Below, in pieces: positions 34,694 to 43,903 of a stretch of 64,000 bases of DNA; positions within the stretch are counted from its first letter, which is position 1, and each line of letters opens with the position of its first letter. The notes beneath the pieces were generated by a model, which searched no databases, was not told the DNA's origin, and saw nothing but the letters and a program-made list of their open reading frames with translations. Source of the stretch: GCA-1730015 sp964583825 (GTDB lineage: Bacteria; Pseudomonadota; Gammaproteobacteria; Granulosicoccales; Granulosicoccaceae). The stretch covers positions 1 to 64,000 of the forward strand of contig CAZOXM010000009.1 of the NCBI GenBank assembly GCA_964583825.1, written 5' to 3'. The translations under genes and the position numbers were made by a program.

Positions 34694-35344
34694 ATGGCGA
34701 AAGCCAGCAGCCTGCCATTATTAAGTCAATACAGTGACGTCTTCACGCGACTGCATGAAGGCAAACACGCGTGTATGGGATACGGTATGAACCGGGTCGC
34801 ACTCAACCGCTACATTGTTGACAATGCCGACAGCACTTCATCCAGTGATCCCGCGAATCTGCTCAGCATGGTTGATCCCGAAAGAATTGAAGGTGATGGA
34901 TCACTGGAACAAAAACACAACCACTGCAGAGAACAGTTACTGGAACTCGTCGCTCTGCAGGAAGAAATTAACACCTTGCAAAAAGTGGCGCGGGAAAAGG
35001 GTATAAACGGTGGCGTGTTGAATATTGTCGGGCAGGCTTCTATACAGAGCCCGTCGGACCACGGCGCCTCGGTGATCCACCAGCTCAGTGCGTTAATGGG
35101 CGGTGTCGGTGATTCACCTTCGGCCGCCAACAGTACAGCCGAAGTGGGTGCACCGGTTACTGCCGAGCCTCCAATGGTGGACGATGCCGCCAATGATGAG
35201 CAGGAGCCCGCGGCTGACGATGACGAACCGGTCTCGCAGCTGAATCAGCTTGTCCAGCTGATGCGGGAGCACTGGCGAACAATCAGTTTTGATGTGGTGG
35301 TGTGCTTCTTCGCGTCTCTCTTTGCCATCGGACTCGTCAGCTGA
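34694..35344 (+). CDS. Unknown protein with acidic linker and C-terminal membrane anchor
   Basis: 216 residues by the ATG at 34694 (MAKASSLPLLSQY); 27 further in-frame codons upstream look less likely. The middle has a predicted coiled coil (EQKHNHCREQLLELVALQEEINTLQ), then an Ala/Glu/Asp-rich low-complexity linker. A final hydrophobic segment ends the protein (about residues 197-214, FDVVVCFFASLFAIGLV), so it would be tail-anchored with its bulk in the cytoplasm. I do not recognise the family. It lies between the MFS gene and kpsC and may be a scaffold or regulator of capsule assembly. Confidence 0.6.
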   Translation: MAKASSLPLLSQYSDVFTRLHEGKHACMGYGMNRVALNRYIVDNADSTSSSDPANLLSMVDPERIEGDGSLEQKHNHCREQLLELVALQEEINTLQKVAREKGINGGVLNIVGQASIQSPSDHGASVIHQLSALMGGVGDSPSAANSTAEVGAPVTAEPPMVDDAANDEQEPAADDDEPVSQLNQLVQLMREHWRTISFDVVVCFFASLFAIGLVS

Positions 35345-35510
35345 CCAGTACTATGGGCGGCTTTTCAACAGATTGCACGGTTCAATCAGCCGCTGCGGTA
35401 AGGGGGTGCTCCGACAGGTGGTGGCGTGTCGCAGCACCGGGATCAATGGCGTGACAGGGAAGCCCCGATGACTGGACACTACAGCAGTCAGCAAGGTTGT
35501 TCTAAAAAAA

Positions 35511-35538
35511 TGCAAAGGCCGACGAGTGTCGGCATTGC
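35511..35538. repeat. Imperfect hairpin upstream of kpsC
   Basis: TGCAA...GCCGAC - GAGT - GTCGGC...TTGCA forms a two-part stem with small internal loops. A run of seven A lies just before it on the plus strand. On the minus strand this reads as hairpin plus T-run, the shape of an intrinsic terminator, but no minus-strand gene ends here. It may regulate kpsC expression or mark an old gene end. Confidence 0.4.
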
Positions 35539-35604
35539 AAACAGGTTCCCCGTCTGTCGGATTGCGGTGGCTATGTTTGCCGTGACGTCCGGGCGCAGAT
35601 AAGC

Positions 35605-37665
35605 GTGTACGGTTTCACGCTGTCTTCCGGCATCGGGCGAATTCCGAATATCGCTGAATTTCTCGGTGTAAGCGCCCTTTCACGTAATCCGGCTGTGTTG
35701 CTGCGAGGTGATTGTCGCGCGGTGTATTCGTGGGGGTCCAAGCCTTACAGCCGCTGGTCACAGCGCATTGCCGAACACTATGCGCTACCGCATATCCGGC
35801 TTGAGGACGGCTTTATCTGTTCCTTTGGTCATTCCTCACGCGCTACCAAGTATTCCATTGTCGTCGACGATGTGGGTATCTACTACGATGCCACCGCGCC
35901 ATCGGGGCTTGAGAATATCCTGAATGATAAAGATGAACGATCCGCACTGTTAACCGACGCCGCTTATCTTGAACGTGCCGACGATTTGTTACAGCAAATT
36001 GTCAGCGGCAACTTCAGTAAGTACAACCATCTGTCGACTGCCGGTGGCGATGTTCCCGATGGTGCCGTGCTGGTGATTGATCAGACGGTCGGTGATCAGT
36101 CGGTGCATTACGGTGGCATGGATCAACAGCGTTTCGAGGAAATGCTGATGGATGCGGTTGAGAATCATTCGGCTGATAAAGTGGTCGTCAAAGTGCATCC
36201 GGATGTGCTGGCCGGAAAAAAAACGGGCTACCTGACTGCACTGGCGAACCGTCTGAAGCTCAACATCCTGCATACGGACCTTACCTGCGAGCAGCTGGCG
36301 GCTTGTCGTGCCGTATACACGGGTACCTCACTGATGGGTATGGAAGCGATGCTGCGCGGTGTGAGTGTCGAGTGTTATGGTCAGCCGTTTTATGCAGGCT
36401 GGGGCCTGACCAGTGATCAGTCAAAAAATTCGCGGCGCATCCGACAGCGGTCGCTGACGGAGCTTTTTGCCGCTGCCTATCTGCTGTATCCCACCTATGT
36501 CGACCCGATCACCGGGGAGCGGGCGGAGCTCGAAAGCACGCTTGAGCATCTGCAGGTGCAAATGGAGCAGCGCAGCAGAATCGGTCGTCAGTACACCTGT
36601 GTCGGTATCACGCCCTGGAAACGGCGTTATCTCGATCGCTATCTACAGCGATCTGACTTCACCCACCGGCATGTGTCGATCTCCGAGCTGCTGAAGGCGG
36701 ACGATGTTTCACCGGCGTCTGAACAGAAGTGGCTGCTGTGGGGAAAAAAGAGTGCAGATTCAGCACTTGAGACAAAACTCCGCGACCAGCCGGTGGCAAG
36801 GATGGAAGACGGTTTTCTGCGCTCTGTCGGGCTCGGCAGCAACTTTACCGCGCCGCGATCACTGGTGATAGATGATCTGGGTATTTACTTTGATGCCACA
36901 CAGCCGTCGCGGCTTGAGTATTTGCTGCAGCACTACACCTGTACGCCATCGCAACTGACGCGGGCGTCGAATTTGATAGCGTCCCTGCTGGAAAATCGCA
37001 TCAGCAAATACGACATTGCGGCAAATGATGAAGGAGAGGGGACGGCATTCTATGATCAGGCATCGGTTTTACTGGTAGTCGGCCAGGTTGATGGAGACGC
37101 GTCGCTGCGCTACGGCACGGACGAGGTGACCGGTAACCTCCAGCTGTTGAGAGCCGTCAGAGCTGCCAATCCCGAGGCAACAATCGTGTACAAGCCACAC
37201 CCGGATGTGGTCAGCGGGAATCGAAGCGATGGAATTGATAACAAGAGTGAACTTTTGTCGCTTTGCGACAGGGTGGAAACAGAGCTGTCGATCCATATTG
37301 TGATGTGCCTGTGTGAGGAAATACACACTATGACCTCGCTGGCGGGTATGGAAGCACTACTTCTGGGCAAAAAGGTCGTTACATATGGTATGCCCTTTTA
37401 CGCCGGCTGGGGCCTGACAACGGATCGATGTCAGTTTGCCCGGCGTAGCAAAAAGCTTGCTTTACAAGAGCTTGTTTATATCAGTTATATCGAATATCCG
37501 TCTTATCTCGATATTGAGTCGGGAGAGTTCACCAGCGTTGAGAAAACGATCGCGGCGCTGCTGAAAGAACGGAACGGCACCGCGAGTTCACTGACAGCCG
37601 GCGGGTTTGGAAAATACGTGAACATGGTTCGCAATATCAAGAAAGGTCTGACATATGCCGCGTAA
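35605..37665 (+). CDS. kpsC: Capsule beta-Kdo transferase KpsC
   Basis: 686-residue cytoplasmic enzyme that extends the poly-Kdo linker on lyso-phosphatidylglycerol, on which group 2 capsule polymers are built. It is a clear internal duplication. The N-terminal half has KVHPDVLAGKKTGY and TGTSLMGMEAMLRGV with YGQPFYAGWGLT. The C-terminal half has KPHPDVVSGNRSDG and TSLAGMEALLLGKKV with YGMPFYAGWGLT. Both repeats also contain RLEDGFICS/RMEDGFLRS and DDLGIYFDAT-type segments. Each half carries a GT107- or GT99-like Kdo transferase in characterised KpsC. It starts with GTG at 35605 and overlaps kpsS by 11 bases. Confidence 0.95.
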   Translation: MYGFTLSSGIGRIPNIAEFLGVSALSRNPAVLLRGDCRAVYSWGSKPYSRWSQRIAEHYALPHIRLEDGFICSFGHSSRATKYSIVVDDVGIYYDATAPSGLENILNDKDERSALLTDAAYLERADDLLQQIVSGNFSKYNHLSTAGGDVPDGAVLVIDQTVGDQSVHYGGMDQQRFEEMLMDAVENHSADKVVVKVHPDVLAGKKTGYLTALANRLKLNILHTDLTCEQLAACRAVYTGTSLMGMEAMLRGVSVECYGQPFYAGWGLTSDQSKNSRRIRQRSLTELFAAAYLLYPTYVDPITGERAELESTLEHLQVQMEQRSRIGRQYTCVGITPWKRRYLDRYLQRSDFTHRHVSISELLKADDVSPASEQKWLLWGKKSADSALETKLRDQPVARMEDGFLRSVGLGSNFTAPRSLVIDDLGIYFDATQPSRLEYLLQHYTCTPSQLTRASNLIASLLENRISKYDIAANDEGEGTAFYDQASVLLVVGQVDGDASLRYGTDEVTGNLQLLRAVRAANPEATIVYKPHPDVVSGNRSDGIDNKSELLSLCDRVETELSIHIVMCLCEEIHTMTSLAGMEALLLGKKVVTYGMPFYAGWGLTTDRCQFARRSKKLALQELVYISYIEYPSYLDIESGEFTSVEKTIAALLKERNGTASSLTAGGFGKYVNMVRNIKKGLTYAA

Positions 37666-38968
37666 CGTGCTGCTACTACAGGGACCCGTAGGGCCTTTTT
37701 TTCGCAAATTTGCTATTCAGCTTGAACAGAACGGACACAACGTATTAAAAGTCAATCTGAATGGCGGCGATTATTGCTTCTATCAGCGTGGCAATTACAT
37801 TAATTATCGCAACACCCCGGCCCTGTGGCCCTTCTGGATCGAATCGATTATCGTTCAGCGCGAAATCGAACGTATCTACCTGTTTGGCGACTGCCGGCGG
37901 TACCATCGTCAGGCGATTGCAGTAGCGGAACGCCTGGGCGTGGAGGTGTTTGTTTTTGAAGAGGGTTACGTCAGGCCGAACTACACGACGCTTGAACGCG
38001 GCGGGGTAAACGGTTACTCGGCAGCGTTCGACAAAGAAAAATATGTGCAGGCACTCGACAGCGTATCCGGTGAGGAATCGGACAACGTGACATCCGCGCC
38101 GGTACGCAGTGTGTTTGTCAGCGCGGCTTTCAGTGCGATGAAGTATTACCTCGCCAGTGCGGCAATGAGAAGAGTCTTTCCGGCCTATGAGCACCACCGC
38201 TCGCTGAAGGTGATACCCGAAGGCCTGTGCTGGATTCGATCTGGCATGCGAAAGCTGATTTGTAATGTCACCGAGCGTCGCATCGGATCAAAGCTGAGCA
38301 GCGGCGAAGTACCATACTTTCTGGTGCCGCTGCAGGTACACAACGACACGCAGGTGACGCAGCACTCGGACTTCGGGTCGGTTGAGTCGTTTATTGAACG
38401 TGTCATCGTATCGTTTGCCGCAGCGTCTGAAAATACTCATCTGGTGTTTAAGCATCACCCCTATGACCGGGGCTATAAGTGCTACAAAAAACACATTCAG
38501 CGACTCGCGCGTCAGCACAATATTGAAAAACAGGTTATCTATGTGCACGATGTGGATTTGCCCGCGCTGCTCCGCAATGCAAGCGGATCTGTGTTGATCA
38601 ACAGTACGGTCGGAATCTCTTCGCTGTACCATCAAACGCCGGTAATGGCGATGGGTAACGCGATTTACGATCTGCCCGGTTTAACTTACCAGGGCAAACT
38701 GGAGGCTTTCTGGCAGAATCCGGGTGAGGTTGATAAAACGCTTTTTCACAAATTCCGCAACCACTTGATCAACACCACCCAGATCAATGGCAGCGTATAC
38801 ACTGAAGTCGAAGGTGATTGTGGTGCGTCGGGTATGGTCTGGTCGGATGATATGTTCAGAACTCATATTCAGGCAACGCACCACAATGTAATTGATCTTG
38901 AGGAGCGCAGATCCACCGAGCAGCCGGCAGTTGAAGCAGAAGCCCCGAATAAGCTCGCAGTGCAGTAG
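37655..38968 (+). CDS. kpsS: Capsule Kdo transferase KpsS
   Basis: 437-residue cytoplasmic enzyme that adds the first Kdo to the lipid acceptor before KpsC elongates the linker. The start PRNVLLLQGPVGPFFRKFA is a KpsS hallmark. FGDCRRYHRQAIAVAERLGVEVFVFEEGYVRPNYTTLE, FKHHPYDRGYKCYKK and LINSTVGISSLYHQTPVMAMG complete the pattern. It overlaps the kpsC end by 11 bases and is the last capsule gene. A 318-base gap follows it. Confidence 0.95.
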   Translation: MPRNVLLLQGPVGPFFRKFAIQLEQNGHNVLKVNLNGGDYCFYQRGNYINYRNTPALWPFWIESIIVQREIERIYLFGDCRRYHRQAIAVAERLGVEVFVFEEGYVRPNYTTLERGGVNGYSAAFDKEKYVQALDSVSGEESDNVTSAPVRSVFVSAAFSAMKYYLASAAMRRVFPAYEHHRSLKVIPEGLCWIRSGMRKLICNVTERRIGSKLSSGEVPYFLVPLQVHNDTQVTQHSDFGSVESFIERVIVSFAAASENTHLVFKHHPYDRGYKCYKKHIQRLARQHNIEKQVIYVHDVDLPALLRNASGSVLINSTVGISSLYHQTPVMAMGNAIYDLPGLTYQGKLEAFWQNPGEVDKTLFHKFRNHLINTTQINGSVYTEVEGDCGASGMVWSDDMFRTHIQATHHNVIDLEERRSTEQPAVEAEAPNKLAVQ

Positions 38969-39286
38969 CCGTTAGGCTGAATAATTCACAGTGCAAATGT
39001 CTGTTTCCATAGGTCTACAACGCCTTTCGGAACCATTTTATCTTGCGCAGTGTGGCTATTCACCATCAGTCGAAAATAGGGGGCTTCATATTTCGCCTGA
39101 TCAAGCTCGGCGCGTGGCGGGCTACGCTTCTCATTCGATCAAGCGACCTGTTTGCCCTGTTGCTGCTGAATGTCGAATCATCATGAATAATGCAGGTTGT
39201 TCTTACGCGACGAAAATAAAGGCATATTCAGGCGCAATCCAGTGCGCTCGCAGTAGCGGAGGTTCTGCCGCGCAGACTCCTAGCGG
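38969..39286. other. 318-base intergenic region after kpsS
   Basis: Convergent gap between kpsS and the GspE-like gene. I find no recognisable gene, terminator-like hairpin with a T-run, or repeat. An open frame across it has no family features. Confidence 0.5.
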
Positions 39287-40462
39287 TCAGCCGCTGGCCG
39301 CCAGTTTAAATTCAATCATACCGGCACTGATCAGTGCCTGATGCTGTTGCTTGATTGTTAACACCTTGTTGTTGCCGGCCAATGCCGATTGCAGCTGGTC
39401 GTGCGCCCGGGCTTCGATGCGCTGTCGCAACAGGTCGTTGTTTTCATACGGTGCAATCAGGGTTTTCGCTTCGCTGAACCCGGTGTATTCGCAGGTACTG
39501 CAGCCATTGGCGTAGTTCAGCGTACTGTTTGCATCGATACCATTCTCTTTGAGCAAGCGGGCTTCGAGTTGGCCGGGTTGTTGGGCCAGCGCGCAGTGGG
39601 GGCAAATCAGCCAGACCCGGTCGATCTCCACCAGGGTGCTGATATTGGTGGCCAGCTGGCGTTCGCTATGGGACAGATCAGACAGTTGCCGGATTGCGTC
39701 CGGCAGACTGTGTGCCTGAACGAACAGGCAGGCCCGTTGATAGCGTGAGACGAGGCCGTTCAACAGTTCGCTGTTGCGCGTCTGCTGCCAGTCGATGAAT
39801 ACATGCGATGTGTCGTCGGGTACGACATAGAGCCCGCCGGAGACTACCTGATTAATCCGTGAGATCGTTTTTCTTGGTGCGGACTCAAACGAGACCACCT
39901 TTTCATCGAGCGCGGTCAGTTCTCCGAGCAGTGCGTAGTACAAGTCGCATAACAGTTCTGACGATCTGCCACTGATAATCATCAATCCGCCATCTTTTCG
40001 ATGCAATTGCTGTCGCAGCACCATGAGAGCGTTTGGATCAAGCGTAGTCTGCTCCAGTGATTCGGGAATATTGCGCTGGTGATGCAGACGGATGATAAGC
40101 ACCTGGCCGCGCAGTGCCTCGTACCAGCTGCATTCGATCTGGCATTCCACCTGTCCGATCGAAATGTGTGACACCAGACCAGTGTCGGTTACGGTCGCGG
40201 TCGGCAGGGATTGCTGCAGATACTGGATAAGATCACTGGCGAAAGTCGCCGAGTCGAGCTTTTGCTCCGACAACAAACCGTGGGCGCGCGTTCGAATGCG
40301 ACAGAAGCCGTCCTCCTGTTCGACATGGATCACACGGACCTGGCGGTGCAGGGAATCATCGAGAAACTGCGACCACAGCCTGGCGCAGTCGAGGCCCACC
40401 GCGTTGTCGCCACGGTTCTCCGGTTCGATTTTTCTGGTGTCGCGCTGGACAGAATGGCGCAT
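39287..40462 (-). CDS. GspE/PilB-like protein with degenerate Walker motifs
   Basis: 391 residues aligning by eye with the C-terminal domains of type II secretion/type IV pilus ATPases but lacking catalytic motifs. The usual GxTGSGKTTTLYA becomes GRSSELLCDLYYAL after the conserved lead-in RKDGGLMI. The Asp-box region VVSFESAPRKTISRINQV parallels VTIEDPVEY...INQV. Walker B is replaced by HVFIDWQQTRN. LFVQAHSLPDAIRQLSDL matches the STLHTNDA...RL segment. The zinc tetracysteine is kept as CPHC and CSTC, followed by EYTGFSEAKTLIAPYE. The N1/N2 domains are reduced to about 130 residues. It is probably a non-hydrolysing paralogue that regulates a pilus motor, or a decaying gene with an intact frame. 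Confidence 0.7.
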   Translation of the reverse strand: MRHSVQRDTRKIEPENRGDNAVGLDCARLWSQFLDDSLHRQVRVIHVEQEDGFCRIRTRAHGLLSEQKLDSATFASDLIQYLQQSLPTATVTDTGLVSHISIGQVECQIECSWYEALRGQVLIIRLHHQRNIPESLEQTTLDPNALMVLRQQLHRKDGGLMIISGRSSELLCDLYYALLGELTALDEKVVSFESAPRKTISRINQVVSGGLYVVPDDTSHVFIDWQQTRNSELLNGLVSRYQRACLFVQAHSLPDAIRQLSDLSHSERQLATNISTLVEIDRVWLICPHCALAQQPGQLEARLLKENGIDANSTLNYANGCSTCEYTGFSEAKTLIAPYENNDLLRQRIEARAHDQLQSALAGNNKVLTIKQQHQALISAGMIEFKLAASG

Positions 40463-40541
40463 AGGTTACTGCCGCTGGTTGAACACCTCTATAGCGGCAG
40501 TTTTATCCGGCCTCTTTGAAAAATGCGTAGGCGTGTGCGAA

Positions 40542-42068
40542 TTATCTGAAATACACCGGCTGTGCCTCGCCGCTGGCGATTTTCTGTCGCCAGATTGCAG
40601 GTCCGGTCTGGTGGACGGCCTCACCGGTACTGTCGACGGCGACGGTGACCGGCATATCTTTCACGATGAACTCATGGATAGCTTCCATACCCAGATCCTC
40701 AAACGCAATTATCCTGGCTGAGGTAATCGCCCGGGAAACCAGATAAGCCGCACCGCCCACGGCCATCAGATAGACCGATTGATGTTTTTTTATCGCGTCA
40801 ATGCCGGCGGGTCCGCGCTCTGCCTTACCTACCATGCCGAGCAGGCCGGTTTCGGCGAGCATCATCTCGGTAAATTTATCCATTCGTGTAGAGGTGGTCG
40901 GCCCGGCCGGACCGACGGCTTCATCGCGCACTGCATCAACCGGCCCCACGTAGTAAATCAGCTTGCCGGTGAGGTCGACCGGAAGTGGCTCGCCTTTGTC
41001 CAGCAGTTCCTTGATTCGCTTGTGTGCGGCATCTCGTCCGGTGAGTAAGGTGCCCGATAACAACAGGGTTTCACCCGGTTTAAAGGTTTGCACCTGTTCC
41101 GCAGTCAGGGTGTCGAGGTCGACGGACCGGGCGCTCGGTCCGATATCCCAGGTGATTTGCGGCCAGTCGTCGAGTGACGGGGGCGTTTGCAGACCCGGAC
41201 CACTGCCGTCGAGGACGAAGTGTGCGTGGCGGGTAGCGGCGCAGTTGGGAATCATCGTCACCGGCAGCGAGGCGGCGTGGGTCGGGTAGTCGGCGATCTT
41301 TACATCGAGCACGGTAGTCAGACCACCCAGCCCCTGCGCACCAATGCCGAGGGCGTTGACCTGTTCAAAGATCTCCAGTCGCAGTTCCTCGATGCGACTG
41401 GCCGGTCCGCGCGCCTGTAGTTCATGGATATCGATCGGGTCCATCAGTACCTGCTTTGCCAGCACCGCTGACTTCTCCGAGGTGCCGCCAATGCCGATCC
41501 CCAGCATCCCCGGCGGACACCAGCCGGCACCCATGGTCGGTACCGTATTGACTACCCAGTCGACGATGCTGTCACTCGGGTTCAGCATCACCATTTTTGA
41601 TTTGTTTTCCGAACCGCCGCCTTTGGCGGCGATATCGACCTCCACCTTGTCACCGGCAACAATGTCGATATGAATCACGGCAGGGGTATTGTCGCGAGTA
41701 TTTTTTCGCGCGCCGGCCGGGTCGTCCAGAATAGAAGCTCGCAGTGTGTTGTCCGGGTGCAGATACGCGCGGCGAACCCCTTCGTTGATCATGTCGGTCG
41801 GAGTCATTGATCCCTCCCACCGCACATCCATGCCCACTTTGACAAAGACGGTGACAATACCAGTGTCCTGGCAGATCGGGCGGTGGCCTTCGGCGCAGAG
41901 TCGGCTGTTGATGAGTATTTGTGCCATGGCGTCTTTGGCCGGCTTGGCTTCTTCGCGCAGGTAGGCCTCGTGCACCGCGTCGATAAAATCTTTCGGGTGG
42001 TAGTAGGAGATGAACTGCAAGGCGTCGGCGACGCTGTCGATCAAGTGATCCTGATGTATGGTGGTCAT
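40542..42068 (-). CDS. fumA: Fumarate hydratase, class I ([4Fe-4S])
   Basis: 508-residue fused alpha-beta class I fumarase, converting fumarate and malate in the TCA cycle. The alpha part has CQDTGIVTVF, CPPGMLGIGIGG and IPNCAATRHAHF, which supply the three iron-sulfur cysteines. The beta part has LLLSGTLLTGRDAAHKR and YYVGPVDAVRDEAVGPAGPTTSTRMD with conserved catalytic residues. The length matches Pseudomonas-type enzymes (about 507) better than E. coli FumA (548). It is monocistronic, divergent from trpE. Confidence 0.95.
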   Translation of the reverse strand: MTTIHQDHLIDSVADALQFISYYHPKDFIDAVHEAYLREEAKPAKDAMAQILINSRLCAEGHRPICQDTGIVTVFVKVGMDVRWEGSMTPTDMINEGVRRAYLHPDNTLRASILDDPAGARKNTRDNTPAVIHIDIVAGDKVEVDIAAKGGGSENKSKMVMLNPSDSIVDWVVNTVPTMGAGWCPPGMLGIGIGGTSEKSAVLAKQVLMDPIDIHELQARGPASRIEELRLEIFEQVNALGIGAQGLGGLTTVLDVKIADYPTHAASLPVTMIPNCAATRHAHFVLDGSGPGLQTPPSLDDWPQITWDIGPSARSVDLDTLTAEQVQTFKPGETLLLSGTLLTGRDAAHKRIKELLDKGEPLPVDLTGKLIYYVGPVDAVRDEAVGPAGPTTSTRMDKFTEMMLAETGLLGMVGKAERGPAGIDAIKKHQSVYLMAVGGAAYLVSRAITSARIIAFEDLGMEAIHEFIVKDMPVTVAVDSTGEAVHQTGPAIWRQKIASGEAQPVYFR

Positions 42069-42180
42069 AACAAACCTGCGCGTGGGGTAACAGTGGCTAA
42101 TATAGCGCGTGTGGAGATGAATGCCATCTCTGGCTGGTGCGGGGCAGCGTGTGGTGTATCGAGGTTCGCGGCCGGGGTGC

Positions 42181-42209
42181 TTGACTGCCCCAGGCGGTTG
42201 TGGATTAAT
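42181..42209 (+). promoter_or_regulatory. Candidate sigma-70 promoter of the trp genes
   Basis: TTGACT (42181-42186), a 17-base spacer, then ATTAAT (42204-42209). The -35 matches five of six bases and the -10 four of six. Transcription would begin near 42216, leaving about 147 bases before trpE. A stem GATGGCG/CGCCATC at 42288-42310 lies in this leader. I found no short open frame with tandem Trp codons, so classical attenuation is not supported. Confidence 0.4.
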
Positions 42210-42362
42210 GGCCGCGACGTTAAGTGCAAATTACAGGCAACCCTGACATGGGCTCGAGTACCGACAATCAGCGTTCCGTGCCGTGGCGATGGCGAAGCAA
42301 AAACGCCATCCGCCCGCAATGCTGTTTTGTACCCGCTCAACTGTCCTGCTCAGAGTTCCGAC

Positions 42363-43901
42363 ATGAAAACCAGCCAAGGTTCCAACCCACCAAGCACAAC
42401 CTCACCAACACCTGACAGTTCCGGGGCTGTGGTTCCCCGCTCCGTGCTGACCCGGGAGATACTCGCAGATCTCGATACCCCGGTTTCTACCTACCTCAAA
42501 GTCGCCAATCAAACGAACACCTACTTGTTTGAATCCGTCACCGGCGGAGACAAGTGGGGGCGGTACTCAATCATCGGACTGCCATGTCGCGAGTCTGTAT
42601 GCGTACACGGCAGACGGGTCAGCCGCCTGATCGATGGCGCGGTCGTGGAGGAATTGACGGTAGCGGACCCGCTGCACTGGATCGAACAGTTTCACGCGCA
42701 GTTTTTTCACAATGACTATGAAGGTCTGCCTCGTTTTGTCGGTGGGCTGGTCGGCTACTTCGGCTATGAAACGATTGCCTATATTGAACAGAAACTTGGC
42801 GGAGTGGATAAACCTGACCCGCTGGGTACGCCGGACATTACGCTGCTTGTGTCGAACGAAGTCATCGTATTCGACAATTTGCTGGGCAAACTTCAAATTG
42901 TTATTCACGTCGAACGTGGTAGTGAATCGCAGGGGCATGCACGACTGGACGAGATAGAAAAGGCGCTTCGTGCTCCACGGCCTGACTCACCACCGCACAC
43001 CGCACGCGAGCTGGATGCAGCAGCGTTTACCTCTTCCTTTGGACAAAACGCTTTTATTGCAGGGGTTGAGACGATTCGTGACTACATCACCGCGGGTGAC
43101 TGTATGCAGGTGGTGCTGGCACAAAGGCTCAGTGCGCCTTTCAGCGCAGATGCACTCAACCTTTACCGTGCTCTGCGTCTGATGAATCCCTCTCCTTATA
43201 TGTACTACCTGAATTTCGGCGACTATCAGATTGTCGGGTCGTCGCCGGAGATCCTTGTGCGACTTGAAGACAACGAAGTCACTGTCAGGCCAATTGCCGG
43301 TACGCGGCCGCGCGGCGCAGATGAAGCGAAAGACATCGAACTTGAACAGAGTTTATTGGCAGATCCAAAAGAACTCGCAGAGCATCTGATGCTGATCGAT
43401 CTCGGTCGCAATGACGTCGGACGTATTGCGCAAATCGGTTCGGTGGAACTGACGGAGAAAATGCTGATCGAGCGCTACTCCCATGTGATGCATATTGTGT
43501 CCAATGTGCGTGGTCAGCTGAAGCCCGGTCTGAATGCCATGGATGTTATTCGCGCGACTTTTCCCGCAGGGACCGTGAGTGGTGCACCTAAAATTCGTGC
43601 GATGGAAATTATTGATGAACTCGAGCCGATTAAGCGGGGCATCTATTCCGGCGCGGTGGGTTATCTGTCGTGGAGTGGAAACCTGGACACAGCGATCGCC
43701 ATTCGCACAGCCGTCGTCAAAGATGGCGAAGTGCATGTGCAGGCCGGTGCCGGTGTGGTGTACGACTCGAATCCAGCCAGTGAATGGGATGAAACACTCA
43801 ACAAGGCCAGAGCAGTGATTCAGGCGGCACGTCTTGCCGAGGCAGGGTTCGAAAGCGACGCGATCAGCGCAGTCACCTCTAACGTCAGAAGAGGTGCTTA
43901 A
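42363..43901 (+). CDS. trpE: Anthranilate synthase component I
   Basis: 512-residue subunit converting chorismate to anthranilate with ammonia supplied by TrpG. The N-terminal tryptophan feedback site is TYLFESVTGGDKWGRYSIIG. The chorismate-binding domain has DYITAGDCMQVVLAQRLS, PSPYMYYLNFGDYQIVGSSPE, RPIAGTRPRGADEA, LIDLGRNDVGRIA and FPAGTVSGAPKIRAMEII, all conserved. The start ATG at 42363 gives the normal size; the frame is open for 160 more codons upstream, but that part overlaps fumA and has no TrpE similarity. It is separated from trpG by two bases. Confidence 0.96.
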   Translation: MKTSQGSNPPSTTSPTPDSSGAVVPRSVLTREILADLDTPVSTYLKVANQTNTYLFESVTGGDKWGRYSIIGLPCRESVCVHGRRVSRLIDGAVVEELTVADPLHWIEQFHAQFFHNDYEGLPRFVGGLVGYFGYETIAYIEQKLGGVDKPDPLGTPDITLLVSNEVIVFDNLLGKLQIVIHVERGSESQGHARLDEIEKALRAPRPDSPPHTARELDAAAFTSSFGQNAFIAGVETIRDYITAGDCMQVVLAQRLSAPFSADALNLYRALRLMNPSPYMYYLNFGDYQIVGSSPEILVRLEDNEVTVRPIAGTRPRGADEAKDIELEQSLLADPKELAEHLMLIDLGRNDVGRIAQIGSVELTEKMLIERYSHVMHIVSNVRGQLKPGLNAMDVIRATFPAGTVSGAPKIRAMEIIDELEPIKRGIYSGAVGYLSWSGNLDTAIAIRTAVVKDGEVHVQAGAGVVYDSNPASEWDETLNKARAVIQAARLAEAGFESDAISAVTSNVRRGA

Positions 43902-43903
43902 CT

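Noticed and set aside
38991..39341. 116-codon frame after kpsS
   Set aside because: No recognisable domain, poor start context, and it runs into the antisense 3' end of the GspE-like gene.
41883..42362. In-frame 160-codon extension upstream of trpE
   Set aside because: It overlaps fumA on the other strand, lacks TrpE similarity, and the ATG at 42363 gives the normal TrpE size. The trp promoter candidate also lies inside it.
42216..42362. trp leader peptide/attenuator
   Set aside because: A hairpin exists, but no short frame with consecutive Trp codons and no T-run after the stem.
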